Positions 31,352 to 42,129 of a DNA stretch of 64,000 nucleotides are shown in pieces. This DNA is from Marinococcus halophilus (GTDB lineage Bacteria; Bacillota; Bacilli; Bacillales; Marinococcaceae). The notes under the pieces are model-generated. The model did no database searches. It was not told the DNA's origin and worked only from the letters and a program-made list of their open reading frames with translations. Each line of letters begins with the position of its first letter. Position 1 is the stretch's first letter. Location of the stretch: NCBI RefSeq assembly GCF_002265875.1, contig NZ_NPFA01000001.1, forward strand, positions 334,988 through 398,987. The letters are read 5' to 3'. The position numbers were made by a program, and so were the translations under genes.

Positions 31352-32433
31352 TACGCTTCGCCTGCTTTTTCCATCAGTTCGGCCTGCTCTTCCATCACGA
31401 GCGGCTCAATAACCTGATCCAGCTCTCCCTGGAGAATCTGGTCGAGCTTCTGCAGCGTCAGTCCGATACGGTGGTCCGTGACACGCGTCTGCGGAAAATT
31501 GTATGTCCGGATCCGTTCGGAACGGTCCCCGGTCCCTACCGCTGATTTCCGGGTTTCATCGTACTCTGCCTGGGCCTCCTGCTGGAATTTATCATATACG
31601 CGGGCGCGGAGAATTGTCATTGCTTTTTCTTTATTTTTAATCTGGGATTTGCCGTCCTGGCAAGAAGCGACAATGCCTGTCGGCACGTGAGTGAGCCGCA
31701 CCGCCGACATGGTAGTGTTAACGCTCTGGCCGCCGGGACCGCTTGCTGCGAATGTATCCACACGAATGTCCTTATCGTGAATATCTACCTCGACTTCCTC
31801 AGCTTCCGGAAGCACAGCCACTGTGGCTGTGGACGTATGCACCCGTCCACCCGACTCTGTGCTCGGCACCCGCTGAACCCGGTGGGCTCCGTTCTCGTAT
31901 TTCATTTTCGAATAGGCCGAATCACCGTTTATCATAAAAATGATTTCCCGGAAGCCGCCGAGGTCGCTTGCAGTCGATTCCACGATTTCTGCTTTCCATC
32001 CTTGTTTTTCCGCATAGCGGGAATACATCTTATATAAATCAGCGGCAAACAGCGCCGCTTCTTCGCCGCCTGCGGCTCCCCGTATTTCAATAATGACGTT
32101 TTTGTCGTCGTTTGGATCCTTCGGAAGAAGCAGCCGCCGAAGCTCTTCCTCCTGGTTTTCAATACGCTCACTCAATTCTTCCACTTCCGACTTCACCATG
32201 TCTTTCATTTCTGCATCGAGCTCGTCTTCAAGCATTGATTTTGCCTCATCAAGCTGCTGCCGGGCTTCTTTATATTCCCGGTAAACCTCTACTGTCCGCT
32301 CCATCTGGGCCTGTTCTTTGGACAGCTCCTTAATTTTATTCGGATCGTTCGCGATTTCCGGGTCGCTCAGCTGTTCGTTTAAATATTCATAACGGTCTTC
32401 TACCGTCTGCAGTCGCTCTAACACACCGTTCAC
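31351..32433 (-). CDS. prfA: Peptide chain release factor 1
   Basis: Reads UAA and UAG and triggers peptide release. 360 residues. The catalytic GGQ is in [20 protein letters not shown], and the stop-codon-reading domain contains the [18 protein letters not shown] stretch. N-terminal coiled coil 1-100. Strong promoter upstream, AGAGGTG ribosome site. First gene of prfA-prmC. Confidence 0.97.
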   Translation of the reverse strand: MNGVLERLQTVEDRYEYLNEQLSDPEIANDPNKIKELSKEQAQMERTVEVYREYKEARQQLDEAKSMLEDELDAEMKDMVKSEVEELSERIENQEEELRRLLLPKDPNDDKNVIIEIRGAAGGEEAALFAADLYKMYSRYAEKQGWKAEIVESTASDLGGFREIIFMINGDSAYSKMKYENGAHRVQRVPSTESGGRVHTSTATVAVLPEAEEVEVDIHDKDIRVDTFAASGPGGQSVNTTMSAVRLTHVPTGIVASCQDGKSQIKNKEKAMTILRARVYDKFQQEAQAEYDETRKSAVGTGDRSERIRTYNFPQTRVTDHRIGLTLQKLDQILQGELDQVIEPLVMEEQAELMEKAGEA

Positions 32434-32511
32434 CTCTATTTTTAAATTTTATCCGTTTCAAGGGCATATCGTTACGTTTACACGTTTCTCGCTCTCTTTT
32501 ACAGTATACTA

Positions 32512-32540
32512 ATTATAATACAGGGGCATAGGGGCGTCAA
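32512..32540 (-). promoter_or_regulatory. Sigma-A promoter of prfA-prmC
   Basis: TTGACG (32540-32535), 17-base spacer, TATAAT (32517-32512) on the minus strand, about 80 bases before prfA. Confidence 0.75.
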
Positions 32541-32633
32541 AATACCGTCGCTTCTATAAATTTCGTTTGATCAGGCCGGGCGCGGGGAACCGCTCTGTAA
32601 GTGCCTATTGTTCCAGCAGAAGGGGGAAAAAAG

Positions 32634-33962
32634 ATGAAATACGTCATTATTGGCGGAGATGCCGCCGGCATGAGTGCAGCCATGCAGATCTACCGGCAGG
32701 ATGAGAACGCAGAGATTGTTACGCTTGAAGCCGGGGAAGTGTATTCCTACGCCCAGTGCGGACTTCCATACATACTCGGGGGTGAAGTCGAAGACAGCTC
32801 GAATTTAATTGCCCGCGATGTTGATACGTTTCGGGAAAAGTACGGCATCGATGCCCGGGTGAATCACGAGGTTACCGGTGTCAATGCGGATAAAAAAGAA
32901 GTGATGGGCACACGCACCGACACGGAGGAATCGTTTCAAATTTCGTATGATAAACTGCTGATCGCTTCCGGCGGGCGTCCGCTCCTGCCCAACTGGCCGG
33001 GCCGGGAGCTCGAGGGCGTCCATACGTTAAAAACGATTCCGGACGCCGAAACGATCAAAGCGGAGCTCGTTAACGTGGACCATGTTACTGTTGTAGGAGG
33101 CGGCTACATCGGCCTTGAAGTGGCAGAAAACTGTATTCATGCCGGGAAAAAAGTGACGCTCGTGCAGCGCGGCGACCAGCTTGCGGGCATATTCGACCCT
33201 GACATGGCAGCGCATATTGCCGAAGAAGCGGAAGCAAACGGCATTGAACTGCTTTTCGGGGAAAACATTCAGCGTCTGTCAGGCAGCAGCCGGGTGGAAG
33301 CCGTCCATACGGAGCAGCGGGTGGTTAAAACTGACGCGGTAATTGTCGGCGTTGGCCTTCGCCCGAATACGGAGATGGTGTCCAAATGCGGTCTGTTCCG
33401 GCACGGCAACGGTGCTCTCCAGGTGAATCGCTATATGGAGACCAATGTCCCCGGCATTTATGCCGCTGGAGACTGTGCTACCCAGTTCCACCGGATTAAG
33501 GAAATCGATGATTATCTTCCGCTCGGAACGCATGCCAATAAACAAGGACGGGTTGCCGGGCTCAACATGGCCGGAAGCGTAAAGTCCTTTAAAGGCGTGA
33601 CCGGGACGTCTATTCTCCGCTTTTTTAGTTTAACGCTCGGCAAAACCGGTATTTCTGAAGCGGAAGCTGCCGACATGCGTTTTCCTTACCGCAGCCAAAC
33701 ACTTACTACATCGAGCCATGCCGGCTATTTCCCGGGAAATAGCAAGCTTCATATTAAAGTGACGTACTGTCCGGACACCGGCATTATCCTCGGAGGCCAG
33801 CTTATCGGCGGGGACGGCACCGATAAACGGCTCGACGTTCTAGCAACCGCTCTCTTTCACCGTATGACCATCGCTGAATTTGAAGACCTGGATTTAAGCT
33901 ATGCCCCTCCGTACAACAAGGTATGGGATCCACTGCAACAGGTGATCCGGCGTGCGAAATAA
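32634..33962 (+). CDS. CoA-disulfide reductase-like FAD/NAD(P)H oxidoreductase
   Basis: 442 residues from ATG 32634 (AGAAGGGGG upstream). FAD motif IIGGDAAGMSAAM at the N-terminus, single redox Cys in SYAQCGLPYIL (Cys43 position of CoA-disulfide reductases and NADH oxidases), NAD(P) motif VVGGGYIGLEVAENC, FAD motif GIYAAGDCAT and a C-terminal dimerisation domain (PPYNKVWDPLQQV). It probably reduces CoA disulfide or related thiols, or oxygen/peroxide, using NAD(P)H. It is the only plus-strand gene in a long minus-strand block, inserted between tdk and prfA, which are neighbours in B. subtilis. Confidence 0.85.
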   Translation: MKYVIIGGDAAGMSAAMQIYRQDENAEIVTLEAGEVYSYAQCGLPYILGGEVEDSSNLIARDVDTFREKYGIDARVNHEVTGVNADKKEVMGTRTDTEESFQISYDKLLIASGGRPLLPNWPGRELEGVHTLKTIPDAETIKAELVNVDHVTVVGGGYIGLEVAENCIHAGKKVTLVQRGDQLAGIFDPDMAAHIAEEAEANGIELLFGENIQRLSGSSRVEAVHTEQRVVKTDAVIVGVGLRPNTEMVSKCGLFRHGNGALQVNRYMETNVPGIYAAGDCATQFHRIKEIDDYLPLGTHANKQGRVAGLNMAGSVKSFKGVTGTSILRFFSLTLGKTGISEAEAADMRFPYRSQTLTTSSHAGYFPGNSKLHIKVTYCPDTGIILGGQLIGGDGTDKRLDVLATALFHRMTIAEFEDLDLSYAPPYNKVWDPLQQVIRRAK

Positions 33963-33980
33963 CTTCATTGTACTGAACAA

Positions 33981-34021
33981 AACAAGCCAACCAGCATTGC
34001 ACCGGTTGGCTTGTTCTCTTT
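33981..34021 (+). terminator. Terminator between the CoADR-like gene and tdk (bidirectional)
   Basis: AACAAGCCAACC...GGTTGGCTTGTT followed by CTCTTTTT on plus; TTTTGTTC on minus. Serves both convergent genes. Confidence 0.88.
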
Positions 34022-34600
34022 TTACAGAGCAATAGGCGGATTGGCATGGCATCTTCGGCATACTGGATAATAGGAATCATTGCCGCCGATATGAATCTGC
34101 TCACCTGTATAAATCGGGCGCCCCTCGCCGTCGAGCCTTAAATTCATGACTGCTTTTTTATGGCAGAACCAGCAGATGGTTTTCATTTCCTCAATTTTGT
34201 CCGCGTACAGCAGCAAATGCTTGCTGCCTTCAAACAGCTCATTTTGAAAATCGTTTTTCAGCCCAAAGCTCATCACTGGAATATCGAGGTTGTCTACAAT
34301 TTCTGCCAGTTGAATGATGTGCTCCTGGGAAAGAAACTGTGCCTCATCCACGAGAATACAGAACGGACGCTCCGCTTCTTTTCGCACGATATCGTAAATG
34401 TTTGTTTCTTCAAAAATTGGAACGGCTTCGCGCTCCACTCCGATTCTGCTCGCTACAAACCCGACACCGCGCCGGTCATCAAGACCAGAAGTGAAGATCA
34501 GCACCGGTTTATTCTGCTCTTCATAATTATGGGCCACCTTTAAAATTTCGATGGACTTGCCGCTGTTCATTGTGCCGTATTTAAAAAATAATTGCGCCAT
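34022..34600 (-). CDS. tdk: Thymidine kinase
   Basis: Type II TK phosphorylating thymidine to dTMP with ATP. 192 residues: P-loop [13 protein letters not shown], catalytic Glu region [13 protein letters not shown], and the zinc lasso Cys pairs CWFCHKKA and CRRCHAN. Neighbouring rpmE/rho as in B. subtilis. Confidence 0.97.
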   Translation of the reverse strand: MAQLFFKYGTMNSGKSIEILKVAHNYEEQNKPVLIFTSGLDDRRGVGFVASRIGVEREAVPIFEETNIYDIVRKEAERPFCILVDEAQFLSQEHIIQLAEIVDNLDIPVMSFGLKNDFQNELFEGSKHLLLYADKIEEMKTICWFCHKKAVMNLRLDGEGRPIYTGEQIHIGGNDSYYPVCRRCHANPPIAL

Positions 34601-34638
34601 ATTAGTCTCCCCTGCTTATCAACATCTGTTTGTTACAT

Positions 34639-34670
34639 AAAAAAGGCGGAAGCCGCAGCTTCCGCCTTTA
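34639..34670 (-). terminator. Terminator of rpmE2
   Basis: AAAGGCGGAAGC - tgcg - GCTTCCGCCTTTTTT on the minus strand, 15 bases after the L31 stop. Confidence 0.92.
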
Positions 34671-34684
34671 CCCAACCATTGTGC

Positions 34685-34927
34685 TTAGCGGTTGTATTTT
34701 CTTTTGAACTTGTCCACACGGCCGCCGGCAGTATTCTGCTTCTGCTTACCGGTATAGAACGGGTGGGAGTCGGAGCTTACCTCAATTTTGATTACTGGGT
34801 ACGTGTTTCCGTCTTCCCATTCGATGGTTTCCGACGAGCTTTCTGTCGAACCGCTCAAGAACTTGAATCCCGTACTTGTATCCATAAACACAACTTTATG
34901 ATATTCCGGATGCACCTGTTGTTTCAT
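34685..34927 (-). CDS. rpmE2: Ribosomal protein bL31, type B (zinc-independent)
   Basis: 80-residue large-subunit protein bridging the subunits. The sequence [19 protein letters not shown] followed by [20 protein letters not shown], and the complete lack of Cys residues, identify the zinc-free type B form. In B. subtilis the gene at this tdk-rho position is the Cys-containing type A rpmE, and type B is a Zur-controlled copy elsewhere. No Zur-box-like site was noticed upstream. Confidence 0.95.
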   Translation of the reverse strand: MKQQVHPEYHKVVFMDTSTGFKFLSGSTESSSETIEWEDGNTYPVIKIEVSSDSHPFYTGKQKQNTAGGRVDKFKRKYNR

Positions 34928-35015
34928 AGCTGGTCACTTCCTTTCGATTCTTCTCTTTTTCACACATAACGAGATTATAACAACTTCCCCGAAATTTATC
35001 AATCGTTCATTTCGG

Positions 35016-36305
35016 TTATTTCTTTCCGGTCGTTACTTTTCCCTGTTTATCTTTTTGAAGTTCTTCAAAAAATTCTTCGTTCGTCTTGGTCTGTTTGATG
35101 CGCCGGATAAAGTGATCCACAAAGTCCGGGGAATCGTTCATGGTTTTGCGGATCGCCCATAAATTATCCAGGTGCTCCTTAGAAACGAGCAGTTCTTCCT
35201 TCCGGGTACTCGAGCGGCGGATGTCGATTGACGGGAAGATACGACGCTCGGCCAATCGGCGGTCAAGGTGGAGTTCCATGTTGCCGGTGCCTTTAAATTC
35301 TTCATAAATCACATCATCCATCCGCGATCCGGTTTCTACAAGAGCTGTCGCTAGAATGGTCAGGCTTCCGCCTTCTTCAATATTGCGCGCTGCTCCGAAA
35401 AAACGCTTCGGACGGTGAAGCGCCGCCGGGTCAATACCACCGGAGAGCGTACGTCCGCTCGGTGGCAGTACAAGGTTATATGCTCTTGCAAGACGGGTAA
35501 TGCTGTCGAGCAGAATGACGACATCCTTTTTATGCTCCACAAGGCGCATTGCCCGTTCGAGTACAAGCTCCGAAACCTTAATATGATTTTCCGGCACTTC
35601 GTCAAACGTCGAACTAGCCACGTCCCCGTCGACAGAACGCTCAATGTCTGTTACTTCCTCCGGGCGCTCGTCCACAAGCAGCACAATCAGTTCGGTTTCC
35701 GGATGGTTTTCGGTGATGCTGTTGGCTATTTCTTTCAGCAGCGACGTCTTACCGGCTTTGGGTGGAGCTACAATAAGTCCGCGCTGGCCGAAGCCGACCG
35801 GGGTAATCAGGTCGATAATCCGGGAAGAAGCACGATTTGGATGGGTTTCCATCTGCATACGCTCCTCCGGGTACAGCGGGGTCAAAGCAGGAAAATGTGG
35901 TCGCTCCTTCGAAGAGTCCGGATCTTCCCCGTTGACCGCCTCCACCTGCAGGAGGCCGTGGTAGCGCTCTGAATCCTTCGGCGGCCGTACTTTGCCGGAA
36001 ACCTTATCCCCGTTTCTTAGATCAAAACGGCGGATCTGGGACGCAGAGATGTAAATATCTTCCGTACTGGGCAGGTAGTTGATTGGGCGCAAAAAACCAT
36101 AGCCTTCTGTCTGGATAATTTCGAGCACGCCTTCCATAAACATCAGGCCGTCTTTTTCTGCCTGCCCCTTTAAGATCGCAAACACAAGCTCCCGTTTGTT
36201 TAATTTGCTGTAATACGATACCTTGTATTCTTTGGCGAGCCGGTACAATTCTTTCAGCGTCATTGTTTCGAGCTCTGCGATGTTGACTGCCAATGCCGTC
36301 ACCAC
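35016..36305 (-). CDS. rho: Transcription termination factor Rho
   Basis: Hexameric RNA helicase that ends transcription at Rho sites. 429 residues: N-terminal [21 protein letters not shown], the OSB RNA-binding domain ([34 protein letters not shown]), Walker [24 protein letters not shown], and the Q/R loop region. The start is uncertain: the frame opens with GTG-GTG at 36305, but a TTG at 36293 has a GTGGTG site at better spacing. Confidence 0.96.
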   Translation of the reverse strand: MVTALAVNIAELETMTLKELYRLAKEYKVSYYSKLNKRELVFAILKGQAEKDGLMFMEGVLEIIQTEGYGFLRPINYLPSTEDIYISASQIRRFDLRNGDKVSGKVRPPKDSERYHGLLQVEAVNGEDPDSSKERPHFPALTPLYPEERMQMETHPNRASSRIIDLITPVGFGQRGLIVAPPKAGKTSLLKEIANSITENHPETELIVLLVDERPEEVTDIERSVDGDVASSTFDEVPENHIKVSELVLERAMRLVEHKKDVVILLDSITRLARAYNLVLPPSGRTLSGGIDPAALHRPKRFFGAARNIEEGGSLTILATALVETGSRMDDVIYEEFKGTGNMELHLDRRLAERRIFPSIDIRRSSTRKEELLVSKEHLDNLWAIRKTMNDSPDFVDHFIRRIKQTKTNEEFFEELQKDKQGKVTTGKK

Positions 36306-36645
36306 TTTCTTTTTCTATTCTGAATGCGGACAAATTAATCGTGTATATTAGTTTTATTAACGTGAAGAAACACTTACACTTTGCGAATGTAAGCTGTCTT
36401 TTTTATTTCTGTTATGGTTTTCCTGCACAGCGTGTTGGGATAAATGAAAGATAAGAAAAGGAATGGGTGCCCTGCGTTCATGAAGCGTTGAAGCAGATAT
36501 GCCTTCACTCTGCATAAAGGAGAGGAGAACTGTTGAATGGCCGTACATATATTATAAATACAGATTGTACTTCATTATTTTAACTTTGAATGCCTCTGTC
36601 TGCAAGCAAAATTATCAGTTTAACATGCTTCCTGCATCAAATAAG
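36306..36645. other. Long leader/intergenic region upstream of rho
   Basis: About 340 bases without a supported gene. On either strand a hairpin CTTACA...TGTAAG (36373-36393) is seen, with TTTTTT on the plus-strand side. As no plus-strand gene lies upstream, it may instead be a structured part of the rho leader; rho is autoregulated in several bacteria. TATAAT occurs near 36550 without a clear -35. Confidence 0.4.
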
Positions 36646-36669
36646 AAGAGGCCAGATCTCTCCGGCCTC
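36646..36669 (-). terminator. Terminator of glpX
   Basis: GAGAGGCC - ggagagatct - GGCCTCTTC followed by TTATTT on the minus strand, just after the glpX stop. Confidence 0.75.
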
Positions 36670-36677
36670 TCCCCGTG

Positions 36678-37649
36678 CTATTCGTCTCTAATGACAAAAT
36701 CCGGCTTTTTCTGCACGTTGTGCTTGCCGTCAACAAAGCGGACCGTCCCTGATTTTGCCCGCATAACGAGAGACTGAGTTGTAGCCTTGGAGCTTTTGAA
36801 ATTCACGCCTTTCAGCAGTTCGCCCTCTGTTACCCCGGTAGCGGCGAAAATGCAGTCCTCTCCGCCCACCAGGTCCGACATGAGAAGCGGCCGGTTGACA
36901 TCATCAATGCCCATTTCTGTGCACCGGGCCAGCTCATCGTCGTTCTGGGGAAGAAGCTTGCCCTGCATTTCCCCGCCCAGGCACTTGAGACCGACAGCGG
37001 CGATTACTCCCTCCGGCGCTCCTCCGGAGCCCAGCAGTATGTCTACACCTGTTTCATCAAAGGCCGTATTAATCGCCCCGGCCACGTCCCCGGCCGGGAT
37101 CAGTTTAATGCGGGCGCCGGTGTCGCGGACCTCCTGAATCAGCTTGGCATGACGCTCTCTGTCTAAAATAGTGACAACTACATCTTCGATATCCTTGCCT
37201 TTTGCCTTTGCTACAGCATGCAGGTTATCTGCGACCGGTGCATCGATATCTATTTGCCCGATCGCTTCAGGGCCTACTGCAATTTTATCCATGTACATAT
37301 CGGGCGCATGAAGAAGCCGTCCATGGTCAGCAATAGCAAGCACTGCCAGGGCGTTCCATGAGCCGCTGGCAACAATTTCTGTGCCTTCAAGCGGATCTAC
37401 CGCTACATCAACTCTCGGGCCGAAGCCTGTGCCGAGTTTTTCTCCAATGTAGAGCATCGGGGCTTCATCCATCTCCCCTTCACCGATTACGACGGTGCCC
37501 TTCATTGGAATTGTGTCAAATACGTCACGCATGGCGCTGGTTGCAGCGTCGTCAGCCTCGTCCTTCTTGCCCCGGCCCATCCAGCGGGCAGAGGCTTGCG
37601 CTGCTGCTTCCGTAACTCGTACCAGCTCCATCGATAAACTTCTTTCCAT
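36678..37649 (-). CDS. glpX: Fructose-1,6-bisphosphatase class II (GlpX)
   Basis: Gluconeogenic, metal-dependent phosphatase hydrolysing fructose 1,6-bisphosphate. 323 residues. Motifs: [39 protein letters not shown], the Li+-sensitive-phosphatase motif [19 protein letters not shown], and [22 protein letters not shown]. Sits murAB-glpX-rho as in B. subtilis (ywjI). Together with fbaA and tal it makes a local sugar-phosphate gene group. Confidence 0.96.
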   Translation of the reverse strand: MERSLSMELVRVTEAAAQASARWMGRGKKDEADDAATSAMRDVFDTIPMKGTVVIGEGEMDEAPMLYIGEKLGTGFGPRVDVAVDPLEGTEIVASGSWNALAVLAIADHGRLLHAPDMYMDKIAVGPEAIGQIDIDAPVADNLHAVAKAKGKDIEDVVVTILDRERHAKLIQEVRDTGARIKLIPAGDVAGAINTAFDETGVDILLGSGGAPEGVIAAVGLKCLGGEMQGKLLPQNDDELARCTEMGIDDVNRPLLMSDLVGGEDCIFAATGVTEGELLKGVNFKSSKATTQSLVMRAKSGTVRFVDGKHNVQKKPDFVIRDE

Positions 37650-37667
37650 TGTTACATTCCCCCAGGC

Positions 37668-38954
37668 TTATGAATTTTGAATTTCCTGCATTTCCTGTTC
37701 GCTGATGGTTTCCAAACGGACCTCAGCGCCTAAATAACGCAATTTATGTTCGATTTTTTCATATCCCCGGGCCACATGTTCAAACCCGGTGATAACGGTC
37801 CTGCCGTCGGCCATCAACCCGGCCACGATTAATGCGGCGCCTGCTCTCAGATCGCTCGCCGTTACCTGAACGCCCTGAAGGTCCGCCGGACCCCGCACAA
37901 TTGCCGTTCCTTCACTTGTGGTTACCTCTGCTCCCATTCGTGCAAGCTCATCCACATGCTTGAACCGGGACGGATAGATGGTGTCGTGAACGATTGTTTT
38001 TCCTTCAGCTCTCGTCATAAGTGCCGTAAACGGCTGCTGCAGATCGGTCGGAAAGCCGGGGTAGACGAGTGTTTTTAACTGGACTGCCTGCAGGCGGTCT
38101 ACCCCGGTAACCCGGACTGAATTGTCAAACCATTCAACGCCCGTTCCTGTTTCCCGGAGTTTTGCCGTTAACGCTTCTAAATGATCCGGGATGACGTTGT
38201 CTATCACTACTTCACTTCCCATAGCCGCACCGGCAATCATATACGTTCCTGCCTCGATCCGGTCGGGAATAATCGAATGAGTGCATCCGTTTAATTCTTC
38301 TACACCGTCAATGCGGATCACGTTTGTTCCTGCGCCTTTAATATTTGCCCCCATATTCGTCAGAAGCGTGGCTACATCGATGATTTCCGGCTCTTTCGCG
38401 GCATTTTCGATGACTGTCTGCCCCTTGGCCATCACCGCTGCCATCATAATATTAATGGTCGCGCCGACACTCACTACGTCTAGATAAATACGGGCCCCTT
38501 TCAGCTCTTTAGCGTAAATATGGAGCGAACCGTGTTCATTTTCGACCGTGGCACCTAAAGCTTCAAAGCCTTTAATGTGCTGATCAATCGGCCGCGGGCC
38601 CAGGTAGCATCCACCAGGCATGCCGATGACCGCTTTTTTGAACCGGCCGAGCATCGCTCCCATCAGATAGTAGGAAGCACGCAGCTTTTTTACTTTGCCA
38701 TTTGGCATCGGCAGCGGACGAACGTTTTTCGCATTGATTTTCATTCGGTGATTTTCTGTTTTTACATTCGCTCCAACGCCCTGCAAAATCTCTGCCAGGG
38801 TATCTATGTCATCAATGTCCGGAAGGTTTTCCAGGGTGACGTGGCCATTTGCCATTAAAGCAGCCGGCACTAAGGCCACCGCACTGTTTTTTGCCCCGCT
38901 GATCGACACCCTTCCTTCCAAAGGCCTGCCGCCTTCAATGATCATTTTCTGCAT
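37668..38954 (-). CDS. murAB: UDP-GlcNAc 1-carboxyvinyltransferase MurAB (second MurA)
   Basis: 428 residues from ATG 38954 (GAGGA seven bases upstream). Same reaction as MurAA: Cys116 in [15 protein letters not shown], Lys in [25 protein letters not shown]. Sequence and position between glpX and tal identify the MurAB/MurZ paralogue, dispensable in B. subtilis. 18 bp upstream of glpX. Confidence 0.96.
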   Translation of the reverse strand: MQKMIIEGGRPLEGRVSISGAKNSAVALVPAALMANGHVTLENLPDIDDIDTLAEILQGVGANVKTENHRMKINAKNVRPLPMPNGKVKKLRASYYLMGAMLGRFKKAVIGMPGGCYLGPRPIDQHIKGFEALGATVENEHGSLHIYAKELKGARIYLDVVSVGATINIMMAAVMAKGQTVIENAAKEPEIIDVATLLTNMGANIKGAGTNVIRIDGVEELNGCTHSIIPDRIEAGTYMIAGAAMGSEVVIDNVIPDHLEALTAKLRETGTGVEWFDNSVRVTGVDRLQAVQLKTLVYPGFPTDLQQPFTALMTRAEGKTIVHDTIYPSRFKHVDELARMGAEVTTSEGTAIVRGPADLQGVQVTASDLRAGAALIVAGLMADGRTVITGFEHVARGYEKIEHKLRYLGAEVRLETISEQEMQEIQNS

Positions 38955-39157
38955 GTAATCATCCTCTACAGTCATTTTCCGGAATCCACAGCTAGTTTAT
39001 ATGAACCGGTATGTAAAAGCTGCATCCTGCAGCAGTGCTTGCCAGATGCTGCTTCTTTTCGGCTATTTGTGACCTACTAATTAACAAAAGTGTTTTCTTT
39101 TTTTAGCATAGATGTTTTTCCACTTATTAGCAAGAGAATTTGGCTGAATTTTCATAC

Positions 39158-39189
39158 AAAAAAAGCTTCTGCAGAAACCCTGCAGAAGC
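39158..39189 (-). terminator. Terminator of tal
   Basis: GCTTCTGCAG - ggttt - CTGCAGAAGC followed by TTTTTTT on the minus strand. Confidence 0.93.
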
Positions 39190-39203
39190 CTGTGCTATTG
39201 TTT

Positions 39204-39848
39204 TTACTGCTTGCGGTTTTCCCAGTCGTTCAGGAATTTTTCAATGCCCTGATCTGTTAATGGATGCTTCAGAAGGCCAGGAACCACTTTAAACGGAATC
39301 GTCGCGATATGGGCACCGCGGGCCGCTGCTTCTGCTACGTGAGTGGAATGGCGCACAGAAGCAGCAATAATTTTCGTCTCGATGCCGTGAACGTTAAAGA
39401 TTTCGGAAATCTCACTGATCAAATCCAGTCCGTTATGCCCGATATCATCGAGACGTCCAAGGAAAGGTGACACATATGTCGCGCCCGCTCTCGCTGCAAT
39501 CAGAGCCTGCACGGAAGAAAAGACGAGCGTAACGTTTGTTTGGATATTTTCTTCTGTAAAGACCTTTACGGCCTTCATGCCTTCAAGCGTCATCGGAACT
39601 TTGACTGTAATATTCGGAGCGATTTTTGCTAGCTCCCGGCCTTCCGTAATCATGCCTTCCGCTTCAGTTGAAATAACTTCAGCGCTGACAGAGCCGTCGA
39701 CAATCGCAGTAATTTCCTTTAACCGTTCGTGAAAATCGACGCCTTCTTTAGCGACCAGGCTCGGGTTTGTCGTAACGCCCGCAAGAATCCCGAGGGCATT
39801 CGCCTCTTTAATTTCATCGACATTCGCTGTATCTACAAAAAACTGCAT
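39204..39848 (-). CDS. tal: Transaldolase / fructose-6-phosphate aldolase (TalC type)
   Basis: Class I aldolase of the pentose phosphate pathway. 214 residues, the short TalC/FSA form. [29 protein letters not shown], the Schiff-base lysine in NITVKVPMT, and [16 protein letters not shown] near the C-terminus. Lies between murAB and fbaA as in B. subtilis ywjH. Transaldolase versus FSA activity cannot be told from the motifs seen. Confidence 0.93.
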   Translation of the reverse strand: MQFFVDTANVDEIKEANALGILAGVTTNPSLVAKEGVDFHERLKEITAIVDGSVSAEVISTEAEGMITEGRELAKIAPNITVKVPMTLEGMKAVKVFTEENIQTNVTLVFSSVQALIAARAGATYVSPFLGRLDDIGHNGLDLISEISEIFNVHGIETKIIAASVRHSTHVAEAAARGAHIATIPFKVVPGLLKHPLTDQGIEKFLNDWENRKQ

Positions 39849-39887
39849 ACATGTTCCCTCCTATTATTTGATACTCTTTATCCGGAC

Positions 39888-39905
39888 TAAGCAAACGCTT
39901 GCAAA
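39888..39905 (-). promoter_or_regulatory. cre-like site upstream of tal
   Basis: TTTGCAAGCGTTTGCTTA on the minus strand, 40 bases before the tal start. It matches WWTGNAARCGNWWWCAWW at 16 of 18 positions; mismatches fall in the right half. Confidence 0.4.
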
Positions 39906-39991
39906 CTATTTTACTATGAAAAGAAGAAAGTAAGGCGGAGAACAAGGCGGCCCGGTAGCGGGCCCCTTTTCTTCGCTTTTATGCTTATTAG

Positions 39992-40855
39992 TTATGCCTG
40001 GTTGGAAGAACCAAATTCCTGCATTTTGAACTTCACTGTTTCTTTAATAGCATCACGTGCCGGGCCGAGGTATTTACGAGGATCATACTGATCCGGCTGC
40101 TCTGCCAATACTTCACGTACCTTTGCCGCAGAAGACATCTGGCTTTCCGTGTTTACATTCACTTTTGCGTGACCGTAGCGAATCGCTTTTTTCACGTCTT
40201 CGGTCGGAATGCCTGTGCCGCCGTGCAGGACAAATGGCACCTCCACGAGCTGCTGGATTTCTTCCATGCGTGTGAAGCTGAGATTCGGCTCCCCTTTATA
40301 AGGGCCGTGCACGGAACCAAGCGCTGCTGCAAAGCAGTCGACGCCTGTCTGTTCTACAAGCTCTTTACACTCTGCCGGAATAGCGTAAGCTTCTTCCGCT
40401 TCAGAAACGATCAGGTCGTCTTCCTGGCCGCCAACACGGCCAAGCTCAGCCTCTACAGATACGCCGATCGCGTGGGCTGCGTCTACGACGCGCTTAGTCA
40501 TTTCGATGTTGTATTCGAGCGGGTGGTGGGATCCGTCGATCATCACAGAAGTGAATCCCGCTTTCATGGCTTTCATGCAGTTCTCAAAGCTCGAACCGTG
40601 GTCGAGGTGAATGGCTACAGGCACTGTTACGTTGTATTCTTTCATTAACGCCTTTACCAGCGTAACGACTGTTTCAAAACCGCCCATGTAGCGGGCCGCG
40701 CCTTCAGAAACGCCGCAGATTACTGGAGATTTTTCCTCTTCAGCCGCCTGAAGAATGGCCTGGGTGAATTCCATGTTGTTCAAGTTGAACTGTCCTACGG
40801 CATACTGATTTTTTTGTGCTGTTTTCAGCATTTCCGTCATTGATACCAATGGCAT
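39992..40855 (-). CDS. fbaA: Fructose-bisphosphate aldolase, class II
   Basis: Zn-dependent aldolase of glycolysis. 287 residues from ATG 40855 (GGGAGGA upstream); the open frame continues 75 bases further but is non-homologous. Metal-binding and catalytic motifs: [48 protein letters not shown], and the C-terminal [10 protein letters not shown]+C-rich hairpin (GGCCCG/CGGGCC, 39946-39966) after the gene may be a weak terminator. Confidence 0.97.
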   Translation of the reverse strand: MPLVSMTEMLKTAQKNQYAVGQFNLNNMEFTQAILQAAEEEKSPVICGVSEGAARYMGGFETVVTLVKALMKEYNVTVPVAIHLDHGSSFENCMKAMKAGFTSVMIDGSHHPLEYNIEMTKRVVDAAHAIGVSVEAELGRVGGQEDDLIVSEAEEAYAIPAECKELVEQTGVDCFAAALGSVHGPYKGEPNLSFTRMEEIQQLVEVPFVLHGGTGIPTEDVKKAIRYGHAKVNVNTESQMSSAAKVREVLAEQPDQYDPRKYLGPARDAIKETVKFKMQEFGSSNQA

Positions 40856-40992
40856 AAAAAATATCCTCCCTCTTCGTTTCAAGCAAAATGTTTGAGCATC
40901 TTCCCATACATAGTAAATATATATAAGCACACGAAAGTATCTGCAGCTTTTATGCAGGCTGCATCGAATAGTGGATATAAAAGCGCGAAAAT

Positions 40993-41020
40993 AGTATAAT
41001 CAGGGCTTTCTTACTGACAA
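40993..41020 (-). promoter_or_regulatory. Sigma-A promoter of fbaA
   Basis: TTGTCA (41020-41015), 16-base spacer, TATACT (40998-40993) on the minus strand. Confidence 0.55.
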
Positions 41021-41104
41021 ATACTTCTGCTTAAAAACAAACCAACTATGCTATGTAGATCTTACTCAAATTCTTTATTCATTATAGCATATCAAGGCTG
41101 GTTG

Positions 41105-41473
41105 TCACCCTTCTTCCGAAAGTTTGCCGATGACGCTCTTTAAGTTTTCGATATCAAAAGGCTTGGCGATATAGTAGTCCGCTCCGTTTTGCCTGGCCGC
41201 TTCCACCTGCTCCTTTTCGCCAAAGGCAGTCATTATAATTACATAGGCATCGTCAAGACGCGAAGAACTTTGGAGCTCTTTAAGCAGAGTGAGTCCGTTG
41301 ATGCCCGGGAGTTTCATATCAATGATAAAAATGTCAGGCGTCCACTCCTCCACCATATGTAAAGCAAGTTCGCCGTTATGGGCTTCTTTGACGGTATAGC
41401 CTTCTTCTTCGAGCACCTCTTTCAAAAGAAGCCGGATCCCCATTTGATCATCTACAATTAACACCCGTTCCAT
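41105..41473 (-). CDS. spo0F: Phosphorelay response regulator Spo0F
   Basis: Single-domain receiver (122 residues) that passes phosphate from sensor kinases to Spo0B in the sporulation phosphorelay. VDDQMGIRLLLKEVL with the acidic pair at 8-9, phosphoacceptor Asp52 in IIDMKLPGINGL, Thr82 in IIMTAFGE, Lys104 in IAKPFD. Position next to fbaA and the pyrG-side DUF2529 gene is that of B. subtilis spo0F. Its presence contrasts with the absence of several downstream sporulation genes at their usual sites in this window. Confidence 0.92.
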   Translation of the reverse strand: MERVLIVDDQMGIRLLLKEVLEEEGYTVKEAHNGELALHMVEEWTPDIFIIDMKLPGINGLTLLKELQSSSRLDDAYVIIMTAFGEKEQVEAARQNGADYYIAKPFDIENLKSVIGKLSEEG

Positions 41474-41587
41474 GACACAATTCCCTCCTTCTCCACTTTC
41501 TTCTCCCTGCAGTATATATTACTATGAGGTTTATGACCACGTAAGTTTCAGCCAGGCATCAATTCCAAAGCAGAAAAGAGGATTTTT

Positions 41588-42109
41588 ATGAAAATTTTTT
41601 CTACTCAGCTACAGGGGAAATTTCAAAGCATCATGGACCAGGAGGAGGAATTTGAGGATGCAGCGCGTTTAGCCGTACAGGCTGTACGGGGACTGGGCAG
41701 GCTCTGGATCGCGGGCTCCCCGTCTGCCCATTCGATTGCCCTGGCGCTTGCGGACCACCCTGACGCCCCCGAAGGAACGACAGCTATTGTGCCGTCTCCT
41801 GATACAGAAGCGCTGTCCGAGGTCGACCGCCTGTTTCTAATCGTTCATCCCGATGAGGGGGAGGAAATGCTTTCGTTTATCCAAACGTGCGAAGCCAGCG
41901 AAACACCTCTCATTATTTATTCACAGGATGACGCCCGGATAAATGAACTGCTCGGGCCGTTAAACTGCCATATTTCTGCGCCTTCGACCGAGCCGGTGAT
42001 TCCCGATGAAAAGGGAGAGCGCTACGGGAACCCATTTGCTTTATCAGCCTTTTTCGCCGGCCAGCTTTTCTATTTATACATTAAAGAATTATCGGATGAA
42101 CTCGAATAA
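41588..42109 (+). CDS. DUF2529 protein (YwjG-like)
   Basis: 173 residues with an SIS-like character: WIAGSPSAHSIALAL near residues 40-55 and later LIIYSQDDARINELLG. Conserved in Bacillaceae between spo0F and pyrG, where it is read on the opposite strand; function unknown. Ends at a strong bidirectional terminator shared with pyrG. Confidence 0.8.
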   Translation: MKIFSTQLQGKFQSIMDQEEEFEDAARLAVQAVRGLGRLWIAGSPSAHSIALALADHPDAPEGTTAIVPSPDTEALSEVDRLFLIVHPDEGEEMLSFIQTCEASETPLIIYSQDDARINELLGPLNCHISAPSTEPVIPDEKGERYGNPFALSAFFAGQLFYLYIKELSDELE

Positions 42110-42129
42110 CGCAGTTGTTTTTCCGGCCC

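Noticed and set aside
36373-36404. Plus-strand terminator upstream of rho
   Set aside because: Stem plus TTTTTT exists, but no plus-strand gene feeds into it; kept only as a possible leader structure.
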